From positions 1 to 15,924 of the forward strand of contig CADCWJ010000667.1 in NCBI GenBank assembly GCA_902806365.1: 15,924 bases of DNA, written 5' to 3'. The position numbers and the translations under genes were made by a program. The notes below the pieces were generated by a model, which had not been told where the DNA came from, ran no database searches, and worked only from the letters and a program-made list of their open reading frames with translations. Each line of letters starts with the position of its first letter. Position 1 is the first letter of the stretch. Of the stretch, positions 6,141-14,419 are shown piece by piece. The DNA comes from an uncultured Thermomicrobiales bacterium (GTDB lineage Bacteria; Chloroflexota; Chloroflexia; Thermomicrobiales; UBA6265).

Positions 6141-6178
6141 GCCTTCGTCCCTGGTGGGGATGAAGGCTTTGTGCGTTT
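6141..6178 (+). terminator. Regulated terminator of the leuS T-box
   Basis: GCCTTCGTCCC (6141-6151) pairs with GGGATGAAGGC (6157-6167), 11 pairs with one G:U around TGGTG, followed by an interrupted T-rich tract TTTGTGCGTTT. Its 5' arm contains the CGTCCC that would instead pair with the T-box in the antiterminator, so the two structures exclude each other. The broken T tract suggests termination may be incomplete. Confidence 0.85.
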
Positions 6179-6248
6179 AATGCGCCGGCGTTTCCCAGCT
6201 GTAGCAACCGAGAGATACATTCATCCGCGTACCAGACAGGAACGAACG

Positions 6249-8765
6249 ATGCCAACGACCCTACCCGACCCGGCCGCAGTCTCCTCCGGCGCGGCTTTCG
6301 ACGACTCCCACCAGTACGACGCGGCGCAGATCGAGCCGAAATGGCGAGAGGCCTGGCGAGAATCGGGCCTCTATAAGGTCGACGATCAGTCGGCGAAGCC
6401 GAACTGGTTCTCGCTGACCATGTATCCCTATCCCTCCGGCATCCTCCATGTCGGCCACTGGTACGCTTTCGCGATTCCCGACACGTACGCCCGGCTTCAA
6501 CGAATGCGGGGCCACAACGTCCTGTTCCCCATGGGATTCGATTCGTTCGGGCTACCCGCCGAGAACGCCGCGATCCGCCACAACATCCACCCTGCAACGT
6601 GGACTGTCGACAATATCGCCCAGATGCGCCGCCAGTACGACGTGATGGGCGCGATGATCGACTGGTCGCGCGAGGTCAGTTCGTGCGAGCCGGAGTTCTA
6701 CCGCTGGAATCAGTGGATCTTCCTGCAGATGCTGGAGCGCGGCCTCGTCTACCGGGCGGCCGGTGCTGTCTGGTGGTGTCCCCACGATCAGACGGTGCTC
6801 GCCAACGAGCAGGTGCTGGAAGGGAACATCTGCGATCGGTGCGGGAACGGAGTGGTGAAACGCGATCTCGAGCAGTGGTTCTTTCGGATCACCGATTACG
6901 CCGACGAGCTCCTCACCGGTCTCGACGATCTCGATTGGCCCGAGCGGGTCAAGACCATGCAGCGAAACTGGATTGGCCGGTCGGAAGGAGCACGGCTGAC
7001 ATTCTCGCTCGAAACCGGCGATGCGCTGGAGGTCTTCACGACCCGACCGGATACGGTGTTCGGTGCCACCTTCATGGTCCTGGCGCCGGAGCATCCGCTT
7101 GTCCGTCGTCTCGTCACCGACGAGCGCAGGGACGAGGTCGAAGCATATATTGCCCGTGCGCGAGGCATGACCGACATCGACCGGCAATCAACCGACGAAC
7201 GCCGGACAAGGACAGGCGTGTTCATCGGCGCGTACGCGGTCAACCCCGTCAATGACGAGAAGGTCCCGATCTGGATCGCCGATTACGTGCTCATGTCATA
7301 CGGCACGGGCGCAATCATGGGCGTGCCCGCCCATGACGAGCGAGATTTCACCTTCGCCCGCGCGTTCGACCTCCCGATCCGGATTGTGATCCAGCCGGAT
7401 GGCGAGGACGTCCTCGATCCCGCAACCATGCCGCATGCCTACACCGGCCCTGGTCGAATGGTCAATTCCGGCCAGTTCGACGGCACGCCAGTGCCGGACA
7501 GCGTGCCGATCATCATCTCCTGGCTTGACGAGCAGGGAAGGGGGAGGGCCGAGGTCAGCTTCCGTCTGCGCGATTGGCTGATCTCCCGTCAACGCTATTG
7601 GGGAACGCCGATTCCGGTCGTCTATTGCGACGGCTGCGGCATCGTGCCGGTTCCGCTCGACCAGTTGCCGGTTGTCCTTCCGCTTGACGCGGAATTCACT
7701 CCCACCGGGCAGAGCCCGCTCATGAGCCATGAGGATTTCCTGCATACGACGTGTCCGACCTGTGGTGGCCCCGCCCGGCGTGAGACGGACACGATGGATA
7801 CCTTTGTCGATTCGTCGTGGTACTGGAACCGCTACACGAGTCCACATGAGGCTGCGCTTCCGTTCGATCCGGAACGTGCCAAACGATGGACACCGGTCGA
7901 CCTTTACTGTGGCGGGATCGAGCACGCGATCCTTCACTTGCTCTACAGCCGCTTCATTACCAAGGTGTTGCGGGACATCGGACTGGTCGATTACGCCGAG
8001 CCGTTCACCCGGCTTCGGAACCAGGGAATGATCCTGAGTGCCGAAGGCACGAAGATGAGCAAGAGCCGCGGCACCCAGATTGGCCCCGACGATCTGGTCG
8101 CCACCTATGGGGCCGACGCCCTGCGTCTTCACCTGATGTTCCTTGGTCCGTGGGAGCAAGGAGGGCCCTGGAACGATCGCGGCATCACCGGGATGGAGCG
8201 CTTCATCCGGCGGGCGTTCCTGCTGGTCTCCGAAGCGGCCCTGAGGACGGAGCACGATCCGGCGAATCCCGACGACGCGGCCGCCCTTCGCTCGCTAATG
8301 CACCGGACCATCAAGCGCGTGACAACGGATCTCGACGCGTTCCAGTTCAATACAATGATCGCCGCGCTGATCGAATGCACGAACGAGCTGATGAAGCACA
8401 GGGACCAACCCATCGCCCGGACAGCGGTGTGGCAGGAAAGCATGGAAACGCTGACGCTGCTGATGGCCCCGAGCACGCCCTACGCCGCCGAGGAGATGTG
8501 GAGCCGGCTCGGGAAGCCGTTCTCGGTCCATCAACAGACGTGGCCGACCTACGAGGAGGCGCTGGCCGCCACGCGGACCGTGGAGATTCCCGTACAGGTA
8601 AACGGTAAGGTCCGCGATCGGATCACCGTTCCCTCCGGCACAGACGAATCGGTGGTGGTGTCGCAGGCTCGGGCCAGCGCGCGCGTCCAGGACCATCTCG
8701 CCGGCAAGAGCGTAGTTCGCGAGATCTTCGTGCAGGATCGGATGATCAACTTCGTCGTCAAGTGA
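6249..8765 (+). CDS. leuS: Leucyl-tRNA synthetase
   Basis: LeuRS charges tRNA-Leu with leucine in the cytoplasm. The protein has 838 residues, normal for bacterial LeuRS. YPYPSGILHVGHW carries the HIGH-type motif at 67-70. A zinc-type CDRCG lies at 195-199. The CP1 editing domain shows TTRPDT (264-269) and the MSYGTGAIMGVPAHDERD segment ending at Asp366. Further CxxC pairs (CDGCG and CPTCG) flank the second half of the catalytic domain, then DTFVDSSWYW, HAILHLLYSRF, and KMSKS at 602-606. A C-terminal domain ends in VREIFVQDRMINFVVK. ATG 6249 is preceded by AGGA seven bases upstream; the open frame extends back to 6087, but that stretch is the T-box and its terminator, so it is not coding. Expression should be controlled by the upstream leucine T-box. 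Confidence 0.97.
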   Translation: MPTTLPDPAAVSSGAAFDDSHQYDAAQIEPKWREAWRESGLYKVDDQSAKPNWFSLTMYPYPSGILHVGHWYAFAIPDTYARLQRMRGHNVLFPMGFDSFGLPAENAAIRHNIHPATWTVDNIAQMRRQYDVMGAMIDWSREVSSCEPEFYRWNQWIFLQMLERGLVYRAAGAVWWCPHDQTVLANEQVLEGNICDRCGNGVVKRDLEQWFFRITDYADELLTGLDDLDWPERVKTMQRNWIGRSEGARLTFSLETGDALEVFTTRPDTVFGATFMVLAPEHPLVRRLVTDERRDEVEAYIARARGMTDIDRQSTDERRTRTGVFIGAYAVNPVNDEKVPIWIADYVLMSYGTGAIMGVPAHDERDFTFARAFDLPIRIVIQPDGEDVLDPATMPHAYTGPGRMVNSGQFDGTPVPDSVPIIISWLDEQGRGRAEVSFRLRDWLISRQRYWGTPIPVVYCDGCGIVPVPLDQLPVVLPLDAEFTPTGQSPLMSHEDFLHTTCPTCGGPARRETDTMDTFVDSSWYWNRYTSPHEAALPFDPERAKRWTPVDLYCGGIEHAILHLLYSRFITKVLRDIGLVDYAEPFTRLRNQGMILSAEGTKMSKSRGTQIGPDDLVATYGADALRLHLMFLGPWEQGGPWNDRGITGMERFIRRAFLLVSEAALRTEHDPANPDDAAALRSLMHRTIKRVTTDLDAFQFNTMIAALIECTNELMKHRDQPIARTAVWQESMETLTLLMAPSTPYAAEEMWSRLGKPFSVHQQTWPTYEEALAATRTVEIPVQVNGKVRDRITVPSGTDESVVVSQARASARVQDHLAGKSVVREIFVQDRMINFVVK

Positions 8766-8770
8766 GGGCG

Positions 8771-8828
8771 GATGGCATACAAGGAGACGGCGCTGGCACA
8801 AGCCAGCGCCGTTTCCTTGTATGCCATC
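8771..8828. terminator. 27-bp perfect-length hairpin between convergent leuS and gcvPB, probable bidirectional terminator
   Basis: 8771-8797 is the inverted complement of 8802-8828 with a single G:U in 27 pairs and a four-base loop (ACAA). The core GGCGCTGGC/GCCAGCGCC is followed on both strands by a moderately T-rich stretch (GTTTCCTTGT on plus, GTCTCCTTGT on minus) that is itself part of the outer stem. It begins 5 bases after the leuS stop and ends 12 bases before the gcvPB stop, so it can serve both genes. Confidence 0.75.
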
Positions 8829-8840
8829 GGTGCGAAACGG

Positions 8841-10337
8841 TCAGTCGGCGACAGCCGCCAGCTCCCGCTCCTCGACTTCAACCATGGGCGGAACCCACCG
8901 TACCTCGAGTGCCCGGTTCGCACCGACTTCATCGAGCCGTTTGAACTCGGTGGTATGCGGTGCGCCGGTCACTTTCTCGGGCTCCCGCTCCGCCTCGCCG
9001 GCAATCTGAATCAAGGCGTCGATGAAGTAATCGAGCGATTCCTTCGACTCGGTCTCGGTCGGCTCGATCATGAGTGCTTCCGCCACGATCAGCGGGAAGT
9101 ACGTGGTCGGCGGATGCACGCCAAAATCAAGAAGTCGCTTGGCCATATCGAGGGTTCGTACGCCGTTCCGCTTCTGGCGACTTCCCGACAAGACGAACTC
9201 GTGCATGCAGGTCCGGTCGTATGCGACCTCGAAGTGATCCCGCAGCTGGCTCATGAGGTAGTTCGCGTTCAAGACGGCGTCTTCGCTGATCATCCGCAGG
9301 CCCTCCGCGCCATGCATGCGGATGTAGCAGTATGCGCGGACGTGCATCCCGAAATTGCCGTGGAACGAATGAAGCTGACCGATACTCGCCTCGGGCTGGA
9401 ACCATTCGTACCGTGGGGAATCACCAACGGTGTCCTCGGCAATCCGCACGCGCGGGCCAGGCAGGAATCGTTCGAGCTCCGAGGTGACACCAACCGGACC
9501 CGATCCGGGTCCACCTCCGCCATGAGGCGTGGAGAACGTCTTGTGCAGGTTGTAGTGCATCACATCGATCCCGAGATCGCCGGGCCGGGCGATGCCGAGG
9601 ATGGCGTTGAAGTTGGCGCCGTCGTTGTAGACCAGGCCCCCGGCTTCATGGACGACCTCCACGATCTCATGGATATGCTCGTCCCAGAGACCGAGCGTGT
9701 TCGGATTGGTGATCATCAACCCTGCCACGTCGGGACCGACGAGTGCGCGAAGCTTTTCGAGATCGGCGTTCCCCCGGTCATCCGAAGGCACCTCGACGAC
9801 CTCGAACCCCGCCATGCGCGCGGTTGCCGGGTTGGTGCCGTGGGCGGAATCCGGAATCAGCATCTTGGTTCGTCGGGTGTCGCCGCGGTCCTTGTGGTAT
9901 GCCCCGATGATGAGACAGCCGGTCAGCTCGCCATGCGCGCCGGCGGCCGGTTGCAGTGTCACCGCGTCGAAGCCGGAAATCTCGGCAAGCATCCCCTGAA
10001 GCTCGTGCATCAGCTCCAGCGCACCCTGGACGGTGCTCTCCGGTTGATAGGGGTGGAGGCGGGCGAAGCCAGGGTAGCGGGCGACCGCCTCGTTGATCTT
10101 GGGGTTGTACTTCATCGTGCACGAACCCAGCGGATACATGTTGATGTCGATTGCGTGGTTCTTCTGGCTTACGCGGGTGAAATGCCGCACCACATCGATC
10201 TCGCTGACCTCGGGCCAGTGGAGGCTCTGCCGCAGGAGATGGTCCGGGATCGGGGTCTCGGGCACATCGGGCGCCGGGAAGCGGACCGCCCGGCGACCTG
10301 TCTTGCCGAGTTCATGAATGAGAGGCTCAACGGCCAT
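8841..10337 (-). CDS. gcvPB: Glycine dehydrogenase (decarboxylating) subunit 2, P-protein
   Basis: This is the PLP-binding half of the two-subunit P-protein of the glycine cleavage system, which decarboxylates glycine and passes the aminomethyl group to the lipoyl H-protein. It has 498 residues, usual for subunit 2. Recognisable are MYPLGSCTMKYNPKINE, QPAAGAHGELTG, DSAHGTNPATARMAGFEV, ITNPNTLGLWDE, DGANFNAILG and the PLP-lysine motif NLHKTFSTPHGGGGPGSGP with Lys266, then HPPTTYFPLIVAEALMIEPT near the end. ATG 10337 has GGAG nine bases upstream; the frame stays open to 10772, but that part does not resemble the family. The gcvPA partner, gcvT and gcvH are not adjacent, so they must lie elsewhere if the system is complete. 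Confidence 0.95.
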   Translation of the reverse strand: MAVEPLIHELGKTGRRAVRFPAPDVPETPIPDHLLRQSLHWPEVSEIDVVRHFTRVSQKNHAIDINMYPLGSCTMKYNPKINEAVARYPGFARLHPYQPESTVQGALELMHELQGMLAEISGFDAVTLQPAAGAHGELTGCLIIGAYHKDRGDTRRTKMLIPDSAHGTNPATARMAGFEVVEVPSDDRGNADLEKLRALVGPDVAGLMITNPNTLGLWDEHIHEIVEVVHEAGGLVYNDGANFNAILGIARPGDLGIDVMHYNLHKTFSTPHGGGGPGSGPVGVTSELERFLPGPRVRIAEDTVGDSPRYEWFQPEASIGQLHSFHGNFGMHVRAYCYIRMHGAEGLRMISEDAVLNANYLMSQLRDHFEVAYDRTCMHEFVLSGSRQKRNGVRTLDMAKRLLDFGVHPPTTYFPLIVAEALMIEPTETESKESLDYFIDALIQIAGEAEREPEKVTGAPHTTEFKRLDEVGANRALEVRWVPPMVEVEERELAAVAD

Positions 10338-10435
10338 TGGCGCTGTCTCCGTGGAACGAGGGGGCGAAAGGGGGGCGATGCGCCATGACCGAGCCGCGGG
10401 GCATATCATGGCTCGCGCGTCACATCTCCGTACGG

Positions 10436-10444
10436 ATGATACCA
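10436..10444 (-). promoter_or_regulatory. Candidate extended -10 promoter for gcvPB
   Basis: The minus strand reads TGGTATCAT, one mismatch from TGnTATAAT, placing the start near 10429 and a leader of about 92 bases before gcvPB. No clear -35 box is present. The leader was examined for a glycine riboswitch and shows no such pattern. Confidence 0.4.
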
Positions 10445-10513
10445 GCACTGATGGGCAGGATCGACGCGCGGTCGTGCATTGCCGTTCCGTGTCCATGGCA
10501 TTCCGAAACCTGG

Positions 10514-11713
10514 TCAGGGGCGTGAAGTGACGGGAACGGAGGGAGCCATCAGCTCCCGGCGGTGGCGGACCGTCAATAGCACCACCACCATCGCGGCGGC
10601 ACAAAGTGCAGATCCGACGAGCGGCACGCGGGGATCGATCTCCCAAAGCTGCGACGCCACGACCGGTCCGAACGATATTGCGCTGCCTCCAAGGATCTCC
10701 ATGATCGTGAACGCGCGCGCGCGGAGATGCGCTGGCGCAATGCTTCCCAGTGCGCCGAGAAACAGCGACCACGTCGAGAAGAGCCCCCCTCGCAAGACGA
10801 GCGCAATTGCCACCAGCGGCAGCCAGGTCTGCGTCGCAAGAAGAAGGTAGCCCGTAGCGGTCAGCGCGCAGGCGATGGCGGCTGCCGTGATCGGAGCGGC
10901 GCGCAGGCCCGAATGACGGGCTACGGTCAGGCCGAACGTTACCGTACCGACCGCCGCCCCCGCGCTCAGGAGGGAGATGAGCGATGGTTCAAAGCCCCGC
11001 TCGATTTCCAGGAAATTAGAGACGAGTGACGAACCGACCGCCAGCACTCCGATCGTCAGCGCATGCACGATCATGAGCGTTCGGATCCCGGTATGCGCCA
11101 GGGCGAGCCGATAGCTCGACCGCTCGGCGACACCGGTCGATGTGCGGCCGTTTGAGAACTCCATCCTTGAGACGAAGATGAGACCGATCGCGGTCAGGGT
11201 CGCGGCGAGGATCAATGCAGCCGGGATGCCGCCGGCCGCGATCGCGAGGCTGGAAACCAACGGCGTAACGATCAACGCAACGGCGGGTCCGATCGTTATG
11301 ACCATCGTGAATGCATGCACCGGATCGCGGCCGGCATTGTCCGCGACATACGTCTGGATCGCCGGGAAGACAAGCTCTCCGATCGCACCAGTGAGAACGG
11401 TGATCAGGAGGAGTGGCCACGATGAGGCAAACGCCGCCAGAATCAGTCCGGCGATGCTCAGCAGTCTCGCGCTGATCAGGATCCTGCGCGTATCGTAGGT
11501 CGTCAACAGCAGTGATCCCGGACCGAGCACAAACGGCCGGATCAGTCCGGAAGCGCCCAGCACGAGGCCGACGACCGAGATTGGCGCACCGAGGCGCTCG
11601 ATCCACAGTGGCCAGACGGCGATGTACGCTCCGAACACGCCCTCGAAGAACGTCAGGGCCCAGAATGCGTAGCCGAGCTCGCGTCCCAATCCGAAGTGCC
11701 AGGTGAAGTGCAT
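10514..11713 (-). CDS. Major facilitator superfamily transporter
   Basis: The polytopic membrane protein has 399 residues and about twelve hydrophobic segments in two halves, separated by a polar stretch near residues 190-210 (SRMEFSNGRTSTGVAERSSY), as expected of MFS carriers. The first loop after the second helix (GLVLGASGLIRPFVLGPGSL, then TYDTRRILI) sits where MFS motif A usually lies but is a loose match. The substrate cannot be told from sequence; multidrug or sugar efflux families are possible. The start at ATG 11713 has GAGG seven bases upstream. It lies upstream of gcvPB on the same strand, but the gap of 176 bases with its own candidate promoter suggests separate transcription. The 277-base gap on its other side (11714-11990) holds no promoter or RNA I can support. 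Confidence 0.85.
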   Translation of the reverse strand: MHFTWHFGLGRELGYAFWALTFFEGVFGAYIAVWPLWIERLGAPISVVGLVLGASGLIRPFVLGPGSLLLTTYDTRRILISARLLSIAGLILAAFASSWPLLLITVLTGAIGELVFPAIQTYVADNAGRDPVHAFTMVITIGPAVALIVTPLVSSLAIAAGGIPAALILAATLTAIGLIFVSRMEFSNGRTSTGVAERSSYRLALAHTGIRTLMIVHALTIGVLAVGSSLVSNFLEIERGFEPSLISLLSAGAAVGTVTFGLTVARHSGLRAAPITAAAIACALTATGYLLLATQTWLPLVAIALVLRGGLFSTWSLFLGALGSIAPAHLRARAFTIMEILGGSAISFGPVVASQLWEIDPRVPLVGSALCAAAMVVVLLTVRHRRELMAPSVPVTSRP

Positions 11714-11990
11714 GTCGACGCCTCGCCGGGCACTCGAAACGGCACGGTTTCCCGCACGGATCGATGCGACGGCTTGTTTGGTTCAATCGGGGTATGGTTG
11801 TGGGAGCGGGAATCGGCGATGTCCGCGATCCGAGGCCCACGGTCCGGATTGTACCCGAGCCCCGGTCGCTCATACGTGTCTGGCCGCCAGCGCACCCGGA
11901 CGGGACGAACCGAGAGGAATTTCCTGCCCCGACCCGGCGTGTCGTCACCGGGCCGCCCGGGAACATTCTCGATCACAGCGGGAGATTTTC

Positions 11991-12620
11991 GTGAACCCCT
12001 ACCTCGCGGCGGGTCTGGCCATGTGCGCCGTGCTCTTCATCGCTCTCGCCTTGACCGCCTACATGGCCGTGTACTTCAACCGGCGCTCCAAGGCGGACCT
12101 GGAGGCGGCCCTGCGACCGCTGGCCGATGTCCTCGACGACGGAACGCTCGACCTGGATGCGGCGACCGTGCGGGGGCGATTCAATCGGCGGCTGGTGATC
12201 GCCATGGTGACTACCGCCGAAGGGGGCCCGGTTCGCGTTTTTCGCACCGATGTCGTTGATCCAGCGGGCGGGACCAAGTGGTTGCTGGTTTCGCTCCCGC
12301 CGAGGAAGGATCAGACCGATCGCACGGAGGAGTTCGAGGCGACTGACCCGGCCCTGCGCGCACAGCTTCGGCTTCCCGCGTCCGCCGAGCTCGCCCGGTC
12401 GCTGGAAGCGGGCAAAGACTGGTTCCAGCTTGAATACGACCCGGATGGCGGCTACGTTCGGCTGACAAAACCGATGGATACGCGCAAGGACATTCCCGGC
12501 GTCGACCTCTTCCGCTCTTCGCTGGAACTGCTCGAAGCAGTTGCCGCCCGGAATCGCGAAGTCCAACAGGCTCCTGCGACACCGTCCGGGTCCAGTATCG
12601 GTGAGCAACGAGATGTCTGA
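11991..12620 (+). CDS. Single-pass membrane-anchored protein, unknown function
   Basis: The protein has 209 residues from GTG 11991, which has GGAG six bases upstream; the frame is open further upstream but without a better start. Residues 4-27 (YLAAGLAMCAVLFIALALTA and onward) form one hydrophobic helix followed by NRRSK, which predicts an N-terminal anchor with a cytoplasmic C-terminal domain by the positive-inside rule. The soluble part (LEAALRPLADVLDDG, FNRRLVIAMVTTAEGGPVRV, KWLLVSLPPRK, DWFQLEYDPDGGYVRLTKPM) looks like an alpha/beta domain, but I recognise no family. It overlaps the next gene by 8 bases, so the two are probably co-translated and may work together. Confidence 0.75.
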   Translation: MNPYLAAGLAMCAVLFIALALTAYMAVYFNRRSKADLEAALRPLADVLDDGTLDLDAATVRGRFNRRLVIAMVTTAEGGPVRVFRTDVVDPAGGTKWLLVSLPPRKDQTDRTEEFEATDPALRAQLRLPASAELARSLEAGKDWFQLEYDPDGGYVRLTKPMDTRKDIPGVDLFRSSLELLEAVAARNREVQQAPATPSGSSIGEQRDV

Positions 12621-13398
12621 ACACCGGGCACCTGCTCCGCGACTTATCCGCGTCGATTCGGCGCAGGAGCAGGTCGCCTACTTGCTCAGCCGGTTCGGCG
12701 ATCCCGCGACCTGGTCCGTTGTCTCCCAGCGAATCCAGCAAACGCCCGACCTGCGCGATGTGGAGTATGTCGAAATCGAGCTCACGAGCGGCGAGCGGAC
12801 CGACGTGCGTTTCGTCACCGCCGATGACGATCCTTTCGATCCAGCGGAACCCGAGGATACGACCATTTTTCTTGACGCGGTAATGGAGGCGGCAACCGCC
12901 TTCGCGGCAGCGAACCCGCCGCACCATCCCGGCACATTGGCGCGTTTCCCCGTACCGTCGGAGCGGTACGAGCGGACACTCGCCGTGCCGATGCCGGTGC
13001 TGGCGGTGAGCGCGTCGGGGCGTGGATTGTTTGCGCCGCCGCGCTTCGTCGCACTTGGATTTCCGTCACTCCAGGCCGTCGGCGTCGGTGAGTTTCCCGG
13101 CTTCGATCCCGAGACCTGGCCCCCTCCGCGCCTTGGTGACTGGCCGCCTCCAAATCTCGCCGAGCTTCATCCCTTGCAGGTGCAGGGCACGATCCAGAGA
13201 TTCAGCGCCTGCTGGCACCGTGTCCTGCGTGCCTGGTTCGATCGCGACGGTCCGCTCCCCGTCGATCTGGCGGCCGACATCGCGCAATCGCTGTCGTACC
13301 GCGCAATGCTCGACCTGCCAGGGATTTCGCCGTACTACGACCGGCTCAACCCGGCCTTCGCCAAGTGGGTTGCCAGAATAGGCGCCGAGGCCCATTAG
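12613..13398 (+). CDS. Conserved-looking protein of unknown function
   Basis: The protein has 261 residues from ATG 12613, chosen because GGTGAG lies seven bases upstream and the gene then overlaps the previous stop by 8 bases; GTG 12601 is an alternative. It is soluble and acidic, with no signal peptide or membrane helix. Visible stretches are VEYVEIELTSGERTDVRFVT near residue 50, a proline-rich middle with WPPPRLGDWPPPNLAELHPL (two WPPP repeats), and a helical end with QRFSACWHRVLRAWFDRDG and LPGISPYYDRLNPAFAKWV. I do not recognise the family. Its coupling to the membrane-anchored neighbour suggests a shared process. Its stop is 7 bases from that of the convergent PAP2 gene. Confidence 0.75.
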   Translation: MSEHRAPAPRLIRVDSAQEQVAYLLSRFGDPATWSVVSQRIQQTPDLRDVEYVEIELTSGERTDVRFVTADDDPFDPAEPEDTTIFLDAVMEAATAFAAANPPHHPGTLARFPVPSERYERTLAVPMPVLAVSASGRGLFAPPRFVALGFPSLQAVGVGEFPGFDPETWPPPRLGDWPPPNLAELHPLQVQGTIQRFSACWHRVLRAWFDRDGPLPVDLAADIAQSLSYRAMLDLPGISPYYDRLNPAFAKWVARIGAEAH

Positions 13399-13405
13399 AC
13401 GGCGA

Positions 13406-14419
13406 TCAGCCAGGCAAGGTCTGCCGCGAGGAAAGCTCTGGTCTCGGAACGTGCCGCGGCGGCAATGCCGGTCTCACGCGCGCAATCCAGGACCGCGCCA
13501 GATTCCAGCTCACCATCGTAACGAGCGCTCCCGCAGCAATGTCAACGACATAATGCTCGCCCATATACACGAGCGCCGTTCCCATCGAGATCGCGTACAG
13601 CCAGGTCACGATCCGCCAGCGCTTGCTGTGATCGGCAGCGGCGCGGACAAGCAGGAACGTGATCGCAAAATGGATCGACGGCATCGCCGCGATCGGATTC
13701 GATTCTCCTACGACCTCGTATCCCGCCTGATAGAGCCCACCCCCAAGCTGCAGCGCGATGGGCTCCATGATCCGAAGCACGGTCGGTGCGCCGGGAGAGT
13801 TGACCGACTCCGGTGCCATCCAGGGCGGGTTGCTCGGAATCGCGAAGTAGATGGCCAACCCCAGCGTGAGCAGGATCGTCATGGCGGAGAGATAGTGCCG
13901 GAATTGCTCCGGACGCTTCCACCACAGCCAGATCGCGACGCCATGAGGAATCAGGAAGTACGACCAGTGCACGAACGTGAAGTAGTAGTCCCACCACGTC
14001 AGGTCGCCTGGTGAGTAAAAGGACACCTGGAGGCGGATCGAGGGAAGCTCGCCGTTGAACAGCCAGCGTTCGAGGCTGGCAACCCTGGTATTGACGATCT
14101 GGGCGTGGCGGGTTTCGTCGGCGAACGACCGAAGAAAACCGAACAGGAACCATACCGCCGCATAGGGCACGAACGCCCGGAGGAACGACCGCGCGCGGCC
14201 TTGCGGAATGACGAGCACCGCAAGCACCGCGAACAGCCCCCAGCCCAGAAAGCCGCGGTTCGTGAATACGGACAGCACCACGAGGAGCAACGCCAGGGCA
14301 ATACGCACGCCCATGTGCCGCGTCAGGAGTCGTTCCAGCGGAACCCGAATCAGTCGCCGGCGTGTCGACCACAGCGATATCTTGTCGTCGCGTCGCGGAC
14401 CGCCCGAGTCAGCCTTCAC
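13406..14419 (-). CDS. PAP2/AUR1-like membrane phosphatase
   Basis: This is an integral membrane protein of 337 residues with about six hydrophobic segments. The PAP2 active-site motifs are AMPSIHF (245-251, with the catalytic-pair histidine His250) and GEHYVVDIAAG (287-297, with His289 and Asp293). A SNPPWMAPE segment (196-204) resembles the inositolphosphotransferase/AUR1 branch, so the substrate is likely a lipid phosphate or phosphodiester handled at the outer membrane face. The classic first motif (KX6RP) is not clear. I chose GTG 14419 because AGGAG lies eight bases upstream; ATG 14512 is only a few bases from the predicted transcription start and lacks a ribosome-binding site. The gene may have its own promoter (TATAAT near 14522). 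Confidence 0.85.
   Translation of the reverse strand: MKADSGGPRRDDKISLWSTRRRLIRVPLERLLTRHMGVRIALALLLVVLSVFTNRGFLGWGLFAVLAVLVIPQGRARSFLRAFVPYAAVWFLFGFLRSFADETRHAQIVNTRVASLERWLFNGELPSIRLQVSFYSPGDLTWWDYYFTFVHWSYFLIPHGVAIWLWWKRPEQFRHYLSAMTILLTLGLAIYFAIPSNPPWMAPESVNSPGAPTVLRIMEPIALQLGGGLYQAGYEVVGESNPIAAMPSIHFAITFLLVRAAADHSKRWRIVTWLYAISMGTALVYMGEHYVVDIAAGALVTMVSWNLARSWIARVRPALPPRHVPRPELSSRQTLPG

Larger units (their letters stand above)
5808..6178 (+). promoter_or_regulatory. T-box riboswitch leader of leuS (specifier CTC, leucine) with a tRNA inserted in Stem III
   Basis: The leader senses uncharged tRNA-Leu and permits readthrough into leuS. Stem I base: a kink-turn-like GATGAC/TGA at 5811-5816 and 5888-5890, then CGGG (5817-5820) with CCCG (5884-5887). 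The symmetric specifier loop is AGCAGTA (5821-5827) facing GAACTCA (5877-5883), with specifier CTC at 5880-5882. Next is GGCTC/GAGTC (5828-5832 with 5872-5876), the AGAGAG bulge, and an apical hairpin GGCGCC/GGCGTC (5845-5850 with 5861-5866). Stem II is ATGCCAG/CTGGCAT (5894-5900 with 5923-5929). CCGTTATC (5939-5946) is the usual conserved segment after Stem II. The T-box AGGGTGGTACCGCG lies at 6108-6121, and its AGGG and GCG can pair with CGTCCCT (6146-6152) as antiterminator. Stem III is replaced by a long helix capped by tRNA-Ala. The elements, their order and the downstream leuS agree. Confidence 0.92.

Noticed and set aside
6087..6248. In-frame upstream extension of leuS by 54 codons
   Set aside because: This stretch is the T-box, antiterminator and terminator, the peptide does not resemble LeuRS, and ATG 6249 has a proper ribosome-binding site.
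8772..10388. 538-codon open frame antisense to gcvPB
   Set aside because: It mirrors a well-recognised gene in a high-GC genome, its start lies in the terminator palindrome, and its peptide resembles nothing known.
10338..10430. Possible glycine riboswitch before gcvPB
   Set aside because: The leader is too short and lacks the conserved paired aptamer segments; nothing beyond a candidate promoter could be supported.
10338..10772. N-terminal extension of gcvPB into the upstream gap and MFS gene
   Set aside because: The extra residues do not match the P-protein family, and ATG 10337 is well placed after GGAG.
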